In this document: positions 14,702 through 24,027 of the stretch, in pieces
How positions within the stretch are numbered: position 1 is the stretch's first letter
Layout: each line of letters begins with the position of its first letter
Assembly: GCA_903929765.1 (NCBI GenBank)
Contig: CAIYVX010000007.1
Location: forward strand, 1-53,149
Source: an uncultured Planctomycetia bacterium
GTDB taxonomy: Bacteria; Planctomycetota; Phycisphaerae; FEN-1346; JAACEH01
DNA: 53,149 nucleotides
Direction of reading: 5' to 3'
Made by a program: the position numbers and the translations under genes
The notes under the pieces: model-generated
What the model was told of the DNA's origin: nothing
Seen by the model: only the letters and a program-made list of their open reading frames with translations
Databases searched by the model: none

Positions 14702-16141
14702 ATGAAAAAATTGATCAAGATAGTCCTGTTGCTGGTCGTTCTGGCCGCCGTCGCGGCGGGCGGGTATTGGGTCTATGGGAAATACTTCGCCGCGGCGCCG
14801 CCGAGCTTCCGAACGACGCCGGTGCAGCGCGGCGAAGTGCTGCAAACCATCAACGCCACCGGGACGGTCGAGCCGGAGGAAGCGGTGGACGTGGGAGCCC
14901 AGGTGGCCGGGGTAATTCTGTCGTTCGGCAAGGACGCCAACGGCAAGACGGTGGATTTCGACTCGGTGGTCAGCGAGAGTACCACGCTGGCGATGATCGA
15001 CCCATCGCTCTACCAGGCCGACGTGGACACGGCCAACGCCATGCTGGCCCAGGCCGTGGCCAACGTGGGCAAGGCCAGGGCCGACCTGGACGTGCTCAAG
15101 GCCAAGTTGTTCCAGGCTGATCGTGATTGGACCCGGGCCAAGAAGCTTGGTCCCTCCGACGCCCTGGCCCAGTCCAGTTACGACAGCTATGAGGCGGCCT
15201 ACCTCAGCGCCTCGGCCAGTGTCACCGAGGGCCAGGCGGTGATCAAGCAATCCGATGCGGCGGTTGCGGCGGCCCAGACGTCGCTCGACCGGGCCAAGCG
15301 AAACCTCGGTTACTGCACCATCGTTTCCCCGGTCAAGGGCATCGTCATCGCCCGACGCGTGAACGCGGGCCAGACGGTGGTGTCGAGCCTCAACGCTCCC
15401 AGCCTGTTTCTGATCGCCAAGGATCTCACCCATATCCAGATCTGGGTCTCCGTGAACGAGGCCGACATCGGCAGTATCTTTCCCGGCCAGACCGTCACCT
15501 TCAAGTGCGACGGGGTACTCGGTCGCGAGTTCACCGGCAAAGTCGATAAGATCAGGCTCGACGCGACCATGAGCCAGAACGTGGTAACATACACCGTGGT
15601 CGTGGCCGCGGACAACTCCGACGGCAAGCTGATGCCTTACCTGACGGCGAGCGTTTTCTTCGAGGTCGCCCGGCACAAGGACGTCTTGAAAGTCCCCAAT
15701 GCGGCCCTGCGCTGGGCCCCGCGACCGGAGATGGTCGCTCTGGAATACCGCAGCCAGTTGGCAACGGGCGGACGGCGCGGGATCGTCACGGCGGCGGAGT
15801 CGGGCGAAGCAGCCAGCAGCGCCGCGGCCGGGGATAGCGCCAGCGCGGCGCGGAGCAACAAAGCCGCCGGACAGGGCAAACGCCCCAAAGGCGACGGTTC
15901 GCAGGCCTCCCATCACGGCACGTTGTGGGTCCAGGACGGCCTGTTGGTCAAGCCCATCAAGGTCCGCGTCGGTCTGACCGACGGGCTGGTGACCGAGGTC
16001 GAAAGCCCGGATCTCAAGGAGGACATGGAGATCGTCCTCGACACGCAACGGCCGACCAGCGCTGGGGCGGCGACGACCAATCCGTTCGCACCGACGGCCC
16101 CTGGCGGCGGGCGTGGACCCGGTCCCGGTCCCGGCCGCTAG
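14702..16141 (+). CDS. HlyD/MacA-type periplasmic adaptor
   Basis: 479 residues. An N-terminal membrane anchor (LIKIVLLLVVLAAVAAGGYWVYG) is followed by the RGEVLQTINATGTVEPEEAVDVGAQV half of the lipoyl domain, a long alpha-hairpin (~residues 100-195), the second lipoyl half (NLGYCTIVSPVKGIVIARRVNAGQTV) and a beta-barrel domain. The adaptor bridges an inner-membrane ABC transporter and an outer-membrane channel. An alanine/serine-rich low-complexity insert (~residues 360-400) and a glycine/proline tail are unusual additions. It starts 43 nt after the MarR gene and is followed by the ATPase gene, so it belongs to one efflux operon. Confidence 0.93.
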   Translation: MKKLIKIVLLLVVLAAVAAGGYWVYGKYFAAAPPSFRTTPVQRGEVLQTINATGTVEPEEAVDVGAQVAGVILSFGKDANGKTVDFDSVVSESTTLAMIDPSLYQADVDTANAMLAQAVANVGKARADLDVLKAKLFQADRDWTRAKKLGPSDALAQSSYDSYEAAYLSASASVTEGQAVIKQSDAAVAAAQTSLDRAKRNLGYCTIVSPVKGIVIARRVNAGQTVVSSLNAPSLFLIAKDLTHIQIWVSVNEADIGSIFPGQTVTFKCDGVLGREFTGKVDKIRLDATMSQNVVTYTVVVAADNSDGKLMPYLTASVFFEVARHKDVLKVPNAALRWAPRPEMVALEYRSQLATGGRRGIVTAAESGEAASSAAAGDSASAARSNKAAGQGKRPKGDGSQASHHGTLWVQDGLLVKPIKVRVGLTDGLVTEVESPDLKEDMEIVLDTQRPTSAGAATTNPFAPTAPGGGRGPGPGPGR

Positions 16142-16184
16142 TATGTTAGCGGCTGCTTGCAGCCACGCGATAAAAGAAGAAACT

Positions 16185-16918
<734 letters not shown>

Positions 16919-16925
<7 letters not shown>

Positions 16926-18286
16926 GAATCTACCGCACCTTGCAGACCGCCCTGCGAGCACTCATCCGCAACCCCATGCGCGCCTTTCTCACCACCCTCG
17001 GCATCATGTTCGGCGTCGCCGCCGTCATCGCCATGGTCGGCATCGGCAAAGGCTCCTCCGCGGCCATCGAGAAGGCCATCGCCAGTCTCGGCTCCAACGT
17101 CCTGTTGGTCTTTCCCGGCAACGTCGCCGCCACCGGCATCAGCCAGGGCGTCGGCAGCAGCATGACCCTCAGCCCCCAGGACTGCGAGGCGATTCTCCGG
17201 GAATGCAGCGCCGTGCGCAGCGCCGCCCCGGTGGTCTGGTTCGGAGGACAGATCATTTACGGCAATAAAAACTGGCTGCCCGACCAGATCCTCGGCTCGA
17301 CCACGGCGTTTCTCGACGTCCGGGAATGGACTCTGGCCGAGGGCGATCCGTTCACGGACCAGGACGTGCGCGGGGCCAGAAAAGTCTGCATCCTGGGGCA
17401 TACCGTGGTCGACAATCTCTTCCCCCCGGGCGTGGAGGCCGTGGGCAAGGATATCCGGCTGGCCAACTCGACGATCCGCGTGGTCGGCGTCCTGAGTCCC
17501 AAGGGGGCCAACATGGACGGTCGAGATCAGGACAACTTCGTCCTCCTGCCCTGGACCACGATCAAGTACCGCATCGCCGGGGCGGCGGCGAAAGGAGGCG
17601 CGGCGGCTTCGTCGATTTCGACGGCCATGAACTCCATCAGCCAGCTTTATCCGGCGGCCTCGACTACGCTCTATCCGCTACCCTCGGCCACCCAGGCCGC
17701 CGATACCCCCCTGCCGGTACGATTTACTAATGTCAACATGATTGTTGCCGCGGCCCAGTCCCCCGACGACATCCCGTTGGCCATCAGTCAAATCACCGGC
17801 CTGCTGCGCGAACGCCATCGCGTTCATCCGGAAAACCCCGAGGATTTTACGATTCGCGACCTGACCGAACTCGCCCGCACCCGCTCGGAAACCGTCGAAA
17901 CCATGAGCGTCCTCCTCTTCATCGTGGCCTGCATCTCCCTGGTGGTCGGCGGTGTCGGTATCATGAACATCATGCTGGTTTCCGTCACCGAGCGAACCCG
18001 CGAGATCGGCCTGCGCATGGCCGTCGGCGCCCGCGGCCGCGACATCATGCAACAGTTCCTCACCGAGGCCGTCCTGCTCTGCCTCGTCGGGGGTATCATC
18101 GGCATCGGCCTGGGACTGTTCGTTTCCTACCTCGTCACGGTCATTAAACACTGGCCGACCGAAACCTCGCTCTACGCCATCTGCGGCTCGGTCTTCGTCT
18201 CGGCCGCCGTCGGCATCGCCTTCGGCTTCTATCCCGCCTGGAAGGCTTCGCGGCTCGACCCGATCGAGGCGCTGCGCTATGAATAA
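16919..18286 (+). CDS. MacB-type ABC transporter permease
   Basis: 455 residues. Topology is that of MacB permeases: one N-terminal membrane helix (TTLGIMFGVAAVIAMVGIG), a large periplasmic MacB core domain (~residues 45-320), and three C-terminal helices forming an FtsX domain (SVLLFIVACISLVVGGVGIMNIMLVSV, ERTREIGLRMAVGAR, then two more segments). In MacB of proteobacteria the ATPase is fused to the permease; here it is a separate gene. With the adaptor and outer-membrane factor it should form a pump that exports a drug, peptide or lipid-like substrate; the substrate is not predictable. It overlaps the ATPase gene by 7 nt. Confidence 0.95.
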
Positions 18287-18317
18287 AGCCGGGCGACACT
18301 CAACAAGGAGGTTTTCC

Positions 18318-19754
18318 ATGTCGCACCTACTGAAAACTCTCGCGGTTGTCTCACTCCTTTCGACCTTGGCCGGCTGCATGGTCGGGCCGGATTACCGGGC
18401 GCCGACACCGACCGTCCCGGCCGCCTGGAGCGCCCCGGCCGCCCCAACCGCCCAGGCCGTCGATCTGGCTCGCTGGTGGAAAACCTTCAATGACCCCGTC
18501 CTCAACTCCCTGATCGACCGGGCCATTGCCAACAACCTCACCCTCAAACAGGCCCAGGCCCAACTCCGCCAGTCCCGGGCCCAGCGCGGCGTCGCCTTCG
18601 CCACCCTCTTTCCCACCGTCGACCTGACCTCCGCCTTCACCCGCAGCCAGGCCAGCGGAGCCAACAGCGGCAATGACCGACGCGGCCCGCCGCAACGGAA
18701 CCTGCCCGGCAACCAATACCAGATGGGCCTCGACGCCGCCTGGGAGATCGACATTTTCGGCGGCAACCGCCGCGGGGTGGAAGCCGCAGACGCCGGCGTC
18801 CTGGCCAGCGCCGAAGGTCTCAACGCCACTCTGGTCAGCGTCGTCGCCGAAGTCGCCCTCGACTACGTCCAACTGCGCGGCTACCAGCAGCAGATCGCCG
18901 TGGCCGAGGAAAACCTCAAGGACCAGCAGAAGACGGCGGACATTACGCGCCGGCGCAAAGCGGCGGGCTTCGTCAGCGCCCTGGACATCGCCAACGCCGA
19001 TGCCGTCGTGGCCTCGACCCAGGCCGAGATTCCCGTCCTCCAGACCTCCGCCCGCCAGACCATCTACGCCCTGAGCATCCTCTTGGGCCGCGACCCGGCC
19101 GCCCTGACCAACGAACTGTCCAAGACCGCCGCCATTCCCGTCGGCCCGCCCGATGTGCCCACGGGCCTCCCCTCGGAACTCCTGCGCCGCCGCCCAGACA
19201 TCCTCCGGGCCGAAGCCCTGCTCCACGCCGCCAACGCCCAGATCGGCGCAGCCACCGCCGGACTCTTCCCCAAGGTCAACCTGGTCGGCTCCGCCGGCTA
19301 CCAGAACAGCCTCAGCCAATACCTCACCTCCTGGCACAGCCGCTACTGGTCCCTCGGCCCGTCGGTCGACTGGCAGGTTTTCAACGCCGGCAGCGTCCTG
19401 TCGAATATCGAAGTCCAGAAGGCCCTGACCGAACAGGCCATGCTGACCTATGAGCAGACCGTCCTGACCGCCCTCCAGGATGTCGAGAACGCCCTGATCG
19501 CCTCGACCAACGAAGAGGCCCACCGCAAGGCCCTCCGCGACGCCGTGGCCGACAACAAAAAAGCCGTCGATCTTTCCTTGCAACTCTACACCGCGGGAGA
19601 GATCGAATTCCTGAACCTGCTCGACGCCCAGCGCTCGCTCCTGGCCGCCCAAAATGCCCTGGTCCAGAGCGACACCAACGTCTCGACCGACCTGGTCGCC
19701 CTCTACAAGGCCCTCGGCGGCGGCTGGGACGCCCAGACGCCCGCGAAGAACTGA
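18318..19754 (+). CDS. Outer-membrane efflux lipoprotein (TolC/NodT family)
   Basis: 478 residues. The start ATG at 18318 has a perfect AGGAGG 6 nt upstream. The signal peptide ends in a lipobox, LSTLAGC, so the mature protein is a lipoprotein beginning at Cys. VGPDYRAPTPTVPAAW is the conserved beginning of NodT-type channel proteins, followed by two outer-membrane efflux repeats (residues ~60-250 and ~270-470) with long coiled-coil helices. It would form the trimeric outer-membrane duct of the pump encoded upstream. Presence of such a channel supports a diderm envelope. Confidence 0.95.
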   Translation: MSHLLKTLAVVSLLSTLAGCMVGPDYRAPTPTVPAAWSAPAAPTAQAVDLARWWKTFNDPVLNSLIDRAIANNLTLKQAQAQLRQSRAQRGVAFATLFPTVDLTSAFTRSQASGANSGNDRRGPPQRNLPGNQYQMGLDAAWEIDIFGGNRRGVEAADAGVLASAEGLNATLVSVVAEVALDYVQLRGYQQQIAVAEENLKDQQKTADITRRRKAAGFVSALDIANADAVVASTQAEIPVLQTSARQTIYALSILLGRDPAALTNELSKTAAIPVGPPDVPTGLPSELLRRRPDILRAEALLHAANAQIGAATAGLFPKVNLVGSAGYQNSLSQYLTSWHSRYWSLGPSVDWQVFNAGSVLSNIEVQKALTEQAMLTYEQTVLTALQDVENALIASTNEEAHRKALRDAVADNKKAVDLSLQLYTAGEIEFLNLLDAQRSLLAAQNALVQSDTNVSTDLVALYKALGGGWDAQTPAKN

Positions 19755-19756
19755 GA

Positions 19757-19810
19757 TTTTACCCCTCTCCCTTGGGAGAGGGTGGCCGCGCAGCGGCCGG
19801 GAGAGGGGTT
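19757..19810. repeat. Repeat family C copy
   Basis: CCCCTCTCCCTTGGGAGAGGGTGGCCGCGCAGCGGCC-type element with the end GGGAGAGGGGTTAA; inverse orientation of the copy at 3545. It begins right after the efflux lipoprotein stop. Confidence 0.85.
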
Positions 19811-19843
19811 AAGGCCAGATAAGTTTCGATAGGATTTCAAGCC

Positions 19844-20419
19844 ATGAAAATGACGCGACGCTCAACCGCTATCCTGCTTGCCGCCGTGGTCCTGATCGCC
19901 GGCGGCACCGGAACGCTCTGGTATGTCCATGCCCATCCCGTCCATCATTTCGGCGTGGTCGATCCCGGCGTCCTCTACCGCAGCGGGCAGCCCGACCAAT
20001 CCCAACTCACCCTCCTGACCGACCGCTATCATCTGCGCACCATCGTCAACCTGCGCGGCACCGAGGGCAACGCCCCGTGGTACGTCGTCGAGCAAAAATT
20101 TTGCTCCGACCATCATCTGAACCTGGTCACGCTCGACCTGATCGACCGCGAGCACATTCGCTCGAATCTCCGCCGCTTCCTCGAAGTGACGGCCGACCCC
20201 GCAAATCGCCCCGTGCTGGTGCATTGCGAGTTCGGCAGCGCCCGGACCGGCTTCGCCGTGGCCGCCTACCGCATTGTCTTCCAGAAATGGACCGTCGACC
20301 AGGCCCTGGCCGAGGCCGCGAAGTATCGATTTGATCCGGCAAAAAACCTCAATCCCGAGTACGTCAAAATCCTGCGCGACCTCGCCGCCGGGACCGACTG
20401 GCACACGTTGGCCGAGTAG
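19844..20419 (+). CDS. Membrane-anchored protein tyrosine phosphatase-like protein
   Basis: 191 residues. An N-terminal hydrophobic segment (ILLAAVVLIAGGTGTLWYV) anchors or exports it. The domain contains LYRSGQPD, TIVNLRG and the phosphatase P-loop HCEFGSART, where Cys128 and Arg134 fit the C-x5-R signature of dual-specificity/tyrosine phosphatases; an upstream LDREH-type segment (DLIDREH) could supply the acid. Bacterial relatives with this layout (SGQP motif) are secreted or periplasmic phosphatases. It follows the efflux operon, but a repeat element lies in between, so co-transcription is uncertain. Confidence 0.88.
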   Translation: MKMTRRSTAILLAAVVLIAGGTGTLWYVHAHPVHHFGVVDPGVLYRSGQPDQSQLTLLTDRYHLRTIVNLRGTEGNAPWYVVEQKFCSDHHLNLVTLDLIDREHIRSNLRRFLEVTADPANRPVLVHCEFGSARTGFAVAAYRIVFQKWTVDQALAEAAKYRFDPAKNLNPEYVKILRDLAAGTDWHTLAE

Positions 20420-20426
20420 TGTTGTT

Positions 20427-20534
20427 TACCCCTCTCCCTTGGGAGAGGGTGGCACGAAGTGCCGGGTGAGGGTGTTGCTTCTTCTTCACCCCTCTCCCTT
20501 GGGAGAGGGTGGCACGAAGTGCCGGGTGAGGGGT
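20427..20534. repeat. Tandem pair of repeat family C
   Basis: Two near-identical elements (20427-20473 and 20487-20534), each CCCCTCTCCCTTGGGAGAGG followed by GTGGCACGAAGTGCCGGGTGAGGG, spaced exactly 60 nt and joined by a short GTTGCTTCTTCTT linker. They lie between convergent genes. Confidence 0.9.
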
Positions 20535-20569
20535 TGAGGCCGGAAACTGTTCGCTCCCAGGGAAATCTT

Positions 20570-21169
20570 TTATTTCATCACCCGAATCGCCAGAATCATC
20601 GTTTCCTCGCCGACCTGCGGACCGCCGATCAGAATGAACCGGTCGCGCATCAGGGCGTAGGTCAGCTTGGGCGCGAACGCCCGGTCCACCTTCTTCTTCA
20701 CCCCTTTGGCGTCGGTCGTTTCCTCGGTCCGGACCAGCTTGAGGCTCAGGTTGACCGCTCCCGCCGGATTACTCTTATTCGCCCCAAGATAAGTCCCCCA
20801 GAGCATGTAATCGCTGACCAGTTGAAAGGGCGAAGCCTTGTCCTTTTTGATCTCGGCCTGGCTCGACTTGTGCAGCCGGAAGCGATTGAAGTTGAACTCC
20901 GATTTCATCAACTCCGACAGTTCCTTCAGCGCCGCATCCGTGTGCTCCACCTCGCCCTTCGAGGCCATGATCACAAAAACCTGAACCTCGACCGACTTGG
21001 GTTCCTTCGGCAATTCCGCCGCCCGGGCCGACACGTTGCTCCGGGCCGGTTCGGCCGACGACGCAGAATTCCCGACAGCGCTCAAGGGCTGAGTCAAAAC
21101 CAGCGTCAAACCGACCGCCAGGGCGGCGGCCAGGACCGGCCCGAAAAAGTTCCCGCGCTTCGCGTTCAT
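20570..21169 (-). CDS. Exported protein of unknown function in the sigma/anti-sigma operon
   Basis: 199 residues. Residues ~10-30 (FGPVLAAALAVGLTLVLTQPLSAVG) are a signal peptide or anchor; the rest is a soluble domain (EVQVFVIMASKGEVEHTDAALKELSELMKS...FNRFRLHKSSQ...LIGGPQVGEETMILAIRVM). The SLKLVR and DRFILIGGP strands suggest a beta-rich domain that may be linked to secretin-like or measurement proteins, but I do not recognise the family. Its ATG overlaps the stop of the anti-sigma gene by 4 nt, so the two are translationally coupled and probably act in the same envelope response. Confidence 0.8.
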   Translation of the reverse strand: MNAKRGNFFGPVLAAALAVGLTLVLTQPLSAVGNSASSAEPARSNVSARAAELPKEPKSVEVQVFVIMASKGEVEHTDAALKELSELMKSEFNFNRFRLHKSSQAEIKKDKASPFQLVSDYMLWGTYLGANKSNPAGAVNLSLKLVRTEETTDAKGVKKKVDRAFAPKLTYALMRDRFILIGGPQVGEETMILAIRVMK

Positions 21170-21861
21170 GGCACCGCCTCCTGGCTATCCTCATCCGTCA
21201 CGCCCGAACTGGTCTCCGTCACCCAGACCAGCGGAATGTTCTCGCCGTCGCTGCTGCGGAGCATCATCACCACCGGCGGATTTCTCCCCGACCCGACTTC
21301 CAGTTCCATCTGCCACGCGCTGGCCAGTTGGCTGGTGTGGATCACCGGCTTCACGCTCAGCCAGACCAGCAGCAAAATCAGCGCCGCCACCGCCGGGCCG
21401 GCCAAGTGGGCCAGGGCCAGCCGCCGCGACCGACGCATCCGCGTCGGTTTGAATATCGGCTCCTCACGGTCCATGTCCAGCCGCACCGCCTGCCCCGTCT
21501 TCGTTTTTTCCCCAGGCCACGCCGCCCCGGCCTGAGCCGCTGGCCGCGCCGCCGGCGCTTCCTCGACGTCGTGCAGAAAATCGCCCGAGAAATCGACCTC
21601 GCTCAACGATTCCAGCGAAATCCGCTTCGCCCCCGTCGGCAGCCGCGACCCGACCTTCCGCCACGCCGCCTGCCACTCCGGTTCCGTCGGCTCCTCGACA
21701 GGATATTTCGCATAGGCCGCCGCAGCCTGCCGCTGGCCCTCGACCAGCTTCTGGCACGCGCCGCACGAGGCCAAATGAGTTTCCACGGCCCCGCGTTCGT
21801 CGGCCGACAACTCGCCATCGACCAAACCGGCCAACAGAACATGTATTTCACTGCACTTCAT
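21166..21861 (-). CDS. Anti-sigma factor with zinc-finger (zf-HC2) domain
   Basis: 231 residues. The N-terminal anti-sigma domain is MKCSEIHVLLAGLVDGELS...ETHLASCGACQKLVE, with the H-x3-C-x2-C zinc-binding pattern (H-LAS-C-GA-C). A linker of about 90 residues leads to one membrane helix (LAHLAGPAVAALILLLVWLSV) and a periplasmic tail. Such proteins hold a cognate ECF sigma factor inactive until an envelope signal releases it; the sigma gene lies upstream. The ATG at 21861 is chosen because the family begins with MxC; the open frame upstream is repeat DNA and gives a lysine/glutamate-rich nonsense extension. No clear Shine-Dalgarno remains. Confidence 0.88.
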   Translation of the reverse strand: MKCSEIHVLLAGLVDGELSADERGAVETHLASCGACQKLVEGQRQAAAAYAKYPVEEPTEPEWQAAWRKVGSRLPTGAKRISLESLSEVDFSGDFLHDVEEAPAARPAAQAGAAWPGEKTKTGQAVRLDMDREEPIFKPTRMRRSRRLALAHLAGPAVAALILLLVWLSVKPVIHTSQLASAWQMELEVGSGRNPPVVMMLRSSDGENIPLVWVTETSSGVTDEDSQEAVP

Positions 21862-21890
21862 ATTTCTTTTTTCGCCGTGGCTTCTTCTTC

Positions 21891-22149
21891 CGGGTGCCAC
21901 ACTTTGAAGCCCCGGCTTTGCCGGGGCCAAAGTGTGTTCTTCTTCTTCTTCTTTTTCTTTTTCTTCTTTTGAAGCCCCCAGCACTGCTGGGGGACGCTGT
22001 TTCTTCTTCTTTTTCTTTTTCTGCTTCACCCCTCTCCCTTGAGGGGAGAGGGTAGGGTGAGGGTGCTGCTGTTTCTTTTGTTGTTGCTGTTCCTGAAGCC
22101 TGAGGTCTAAAGCCCGAAGCCTTTCTTTTAACTTTTTACCTTTTACTTT
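21891..22149. repeat. Composite repeat cluster between sigma and anti-sigma genes
   Basis: Four modules in series, joined by TTCTTCTTTTTCTTT-type linkers: family A palindrome (21891-21939), family B AGCCCCCAGCACTGCTGGGG (21971-21999), family C CCCCTCTCCC...GAGGGG (22026-22064), and a CTGAAGCCTGAGGTCTAAAGC piece (22093-22121), ending in four TTTTACC-like units (to 22160) that run into the 3' end of the sigma gene. No gene is present here. Confidence 0.9.
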
Positions 22150-22770
22150 TTACCTTTTACCTTCCTCTTCGTCCTTCTCTCCCGTCAGCACCGCCTGCAT
22201 CTTCCTCCGAGCATAAAAAATCCGACTCATCACCGTTCCGTTGCTGATGTTCAGCACCTCGGCGATCTCGCGGTAACTCAACTCTCCGGCGGCGAACAGC
22301 ACAAACGCCGTCCGATTCTCCTCCGCAATCGCCTCCAGCGCCGTCTCCAGCCGGGCCTTCACATCCTCTGCCGCACCGTCCGACGAACCCGCTAGCCTCA
22401 CCCCCCGCGAGCGCCGCACATCCAGCGCCCGATTCGTCACCACTCGGAAAAACCAGGTCTTGAATCCCGCCCCGCCGCGAAACGTCCGCAAAGCCCGAAA
22501 CGCCTTGCCGAACGCATCCTGAACCACGTCCAGCGCCTCCTCGCGCCGCCCCAGAAACCGATACGCGATCTGGTAAGCCGGCCCGCGATATTTCTCAAAC
22601 AGCCGGGCAAACGCTTCTCTGTCCCCCTCCTGCGCCGCCGCCACGAGCCGCGCATCCTCCGAGGCGACTTCGCCCACGACGCGCGACAACTCGTCCTCCT
22701 CGCGCCGGGCCGCCGCCCGTTTCGCCGCCGACTCCGCCCCTGACTCGTTTTCCGCTTTTTCCGTTACCAT
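22150..22770 (-). CDS. ECF-family RNA polymerase sigma factor
   Basis: 206 residues from the ATG at 22770. Region 2 is GDREAFARLFEKYRGPAYQIAYRFLGRREEALDVVQDAFGKAFRALRTF with the -10 binding helix FKTWFFRVVTNRALDVRR; region 4 is LETALEAIAEENRTAFVLFAAGELSYREIAEVLNISNGTVMSRIFYARRKM. There is no region 1 or 3, so it is an extracytoplasmic-function sigma factor. A GGAGG lies 15 nt from the chosen start; a TTG at 22809 is an alternative. The C-terminal codons GKR and the stop come from a GGTAAAA repeat tract. The downstream anti-sigma gene is its likely partner. Confidence 0.93.
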   Translation of the reverse strand: MVTEKAENESGAESAAKRAAARREEDELSRVVGEVASEDARLVAAAQEGDREAFARLFEKYRGPAYQIAYRFLGRREEALDVVQDAFGKAFRALRTFRGGAGFKTWFFRVVTNRALDVRRSRGVRLAGSSDGAAEDVKARLETALEAIAEENRTAFVLFAAGELSYREIAEVLNISNGTVMSRIFYARRKMQAVLTGEKDEEEGKR

Positions 22771-22915
22771 TCTTTTCGACGGCTCCCTCCGCTGCCCGTA
22801 TTCACTCAATTATTTTCGCGCCCGACCACAAACCGCCCACGGTCCGCGCCGGAAGCCGCTCCGGGGAACGATTGTACCACCTGCCCTGCCCTACTTCAAC
22901 CGTCGCTGCCCCAGA

Positions 22916-22976
22916 GCGTAGGTCGGGTCAACAGACCCGACATCTTAAAGGTGTAGGGTGCGTGCTTGCACGCACC
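22916..22976. repeat. Two small palindromes (repeat family F)
   Basis: GTAGGTCGGGTCAACAGACC-CGAC (hairpin GGTCGGGTC/GACCCGAC) and GTAGGGTGCGTGCTTGCACG-CACC (hairpin GGTGCGTG/CACGCACC), both beginning GTAGG. They lie between the sigma gene and the nuclease gene. Confidence 0.75.
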
Positions 22977-23019
22977 AATCCGCTTTGTCCCGCGCCGGCT
23001 CAAACACCCACCCTAAAGC

Positions 23020-24012
23020 TCAGACTTGCATCTCCCGCAGGCCCTCTTCGTTTGCTTCATAAACTTTCAGCCCCCCGAGCACACCGTCCCAGTCCTTGTC
23101 AACGAGGCGGCGGACGATGTCAAAGCTCTCCCAAACGCTGCCCTTAAAGCGTGGATTGCGAACGATGATAACCGGGATAAACCGAAGGTCCGCTTTCGAT
23201 TCTGGCGGCTGGATATGCTCGGGTAGAAGACCGAGCCGCTGTTTTTGTAGGACAAGTTCTCGCAAGCCCGACAGGGCCTCGTCGGGTTGATCGGCCGCAA
23301 ACCTACGCCAGATGGTGGTGTAGGCAGCTACCTGTCGCGGGCTTAGATACACGCCGCTCGTAGAATGACCATCCTTGACTTCCGCAACGCCAAATTCCCG
23401 GTCTTTGCCGTTCCAGAGCAGAAAGTCCAGCCCGTCGCCGAAAGCCTTCTTTGCGAGACTGGTCCCAAACTTTTTCGGATCCAAAGCCATCAATTTTCTG
23501 CCCAGTTCGATAGCTCGACTGCGAATTGGATCCCAGACTTTCTCTTTTTGCCCATCGTCATAAGCGATTCCTATCTCACGGTCCACCACCGTCCACCTGT
23601 CGCCGGATTGACCATGCACACCGAAGCGCGACGCGAGTCGGGCCTGGCAATGGCCTTCCTTCTCGTAATGGTGCTTATTGACCACGACGTTATCCAGATA
23701 ACGTTGAACATCACCGGCCAACTTGGCGTACTCATCTGGAGAGTACCGTTCAGCTACCCCATGTTCTTGGAGTCGATAGAACTTGTCCGCAGAAACCTTC
23801 AGTTGTAATGACCGCTTCATGAGCTTCACCGTTAGCAGTCGCGTCAGTCCCAGGTAAAGCATTACCTCGTTTCTTGAACGCAACTGGAGGTCCAGTGGCA
23901 GTCCGGTGTCCTTGAAGGTTGACCGGCAAGCCTTGTCCACCAAGAAGCGGAGTGGCTTACCGTGTGAGAGAAGTCCCTCATAGGAACTGTCGATACATCG
24001 GTTGAACTGCAT
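23020..24012 (-). CDS. PD-(D/E)XK-like nuclease protein paired with a beta-CASP hydrolase
   Basis: 330 residues, not recognised as a named family. The stretch GDGLDFLLWNGKDREFGVAEVKDGHSTSG has the spacing of a PD-(D/E)XK nuclease core: Asp196 at the end of one strand and Glu211-x-Lys213 on the next, followed by a helix with Gln (SPRQVAAY). A glutamate (Glu49, SRNEVMLYLG) could be the first acidic residue. The N-terminal ~130 residues are basic. The C-terminal part (FIPVIIVRNPRFKGSVWESFDIV) looks like a strand-helix cap. The ATG at 24012 sits 6 nt behind AAGGAGG and only 15 nt after the beta-CASP gene, so the two form one operon. A DNA or RNA processing or defence role is inference. Confidence 0.75.
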   Translation of the reverse strand: MQFNRCIDSSYEGLLSHGKPLRFLVDKACRSTFKDTGLPLDLQLRSRNEVMLYLGLTRLLTVKLMKRSLQLKVSADKFYRLQEHGVAERYSPDEYAKLAGDVQRYLDNVVVNKHHYEKEGHCQARLASRFGVHGQSGDRWTVVDREIGIAYDDGQKEKVWDPIRSRAIELGRKLMALDPKKFGTSLAKKAFGDGLDFLLWNGKDREFGVAEVKDGHSTSGVYLSPRQVAAYTTIWRRFAADQPDEALSGLRELVLQKQRLGLLPEHIQPPESKADLRFIPVIIVRNPRFKGSVWESFDIVRRLVDKDWDGVLGGLKVYEANEEGLREMQV

Positions 24013-24027
24013 TCGCAGCCTCCTTGT

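Noticed and set aside
20427-20534. CRISPR array
   Set aside because: Only two direct copies with a 13-nt linker, the repeat is palindromic over its full length, it recurs elsewhere singly and there are no cas genes.
21861-22029. N-terminal extension of the anti-sigma factor (lysine/glutamate-rich)
   Set aside because: It is translated repeat DNA (A/G linkers and palindromes); the family begins at MKCSE.
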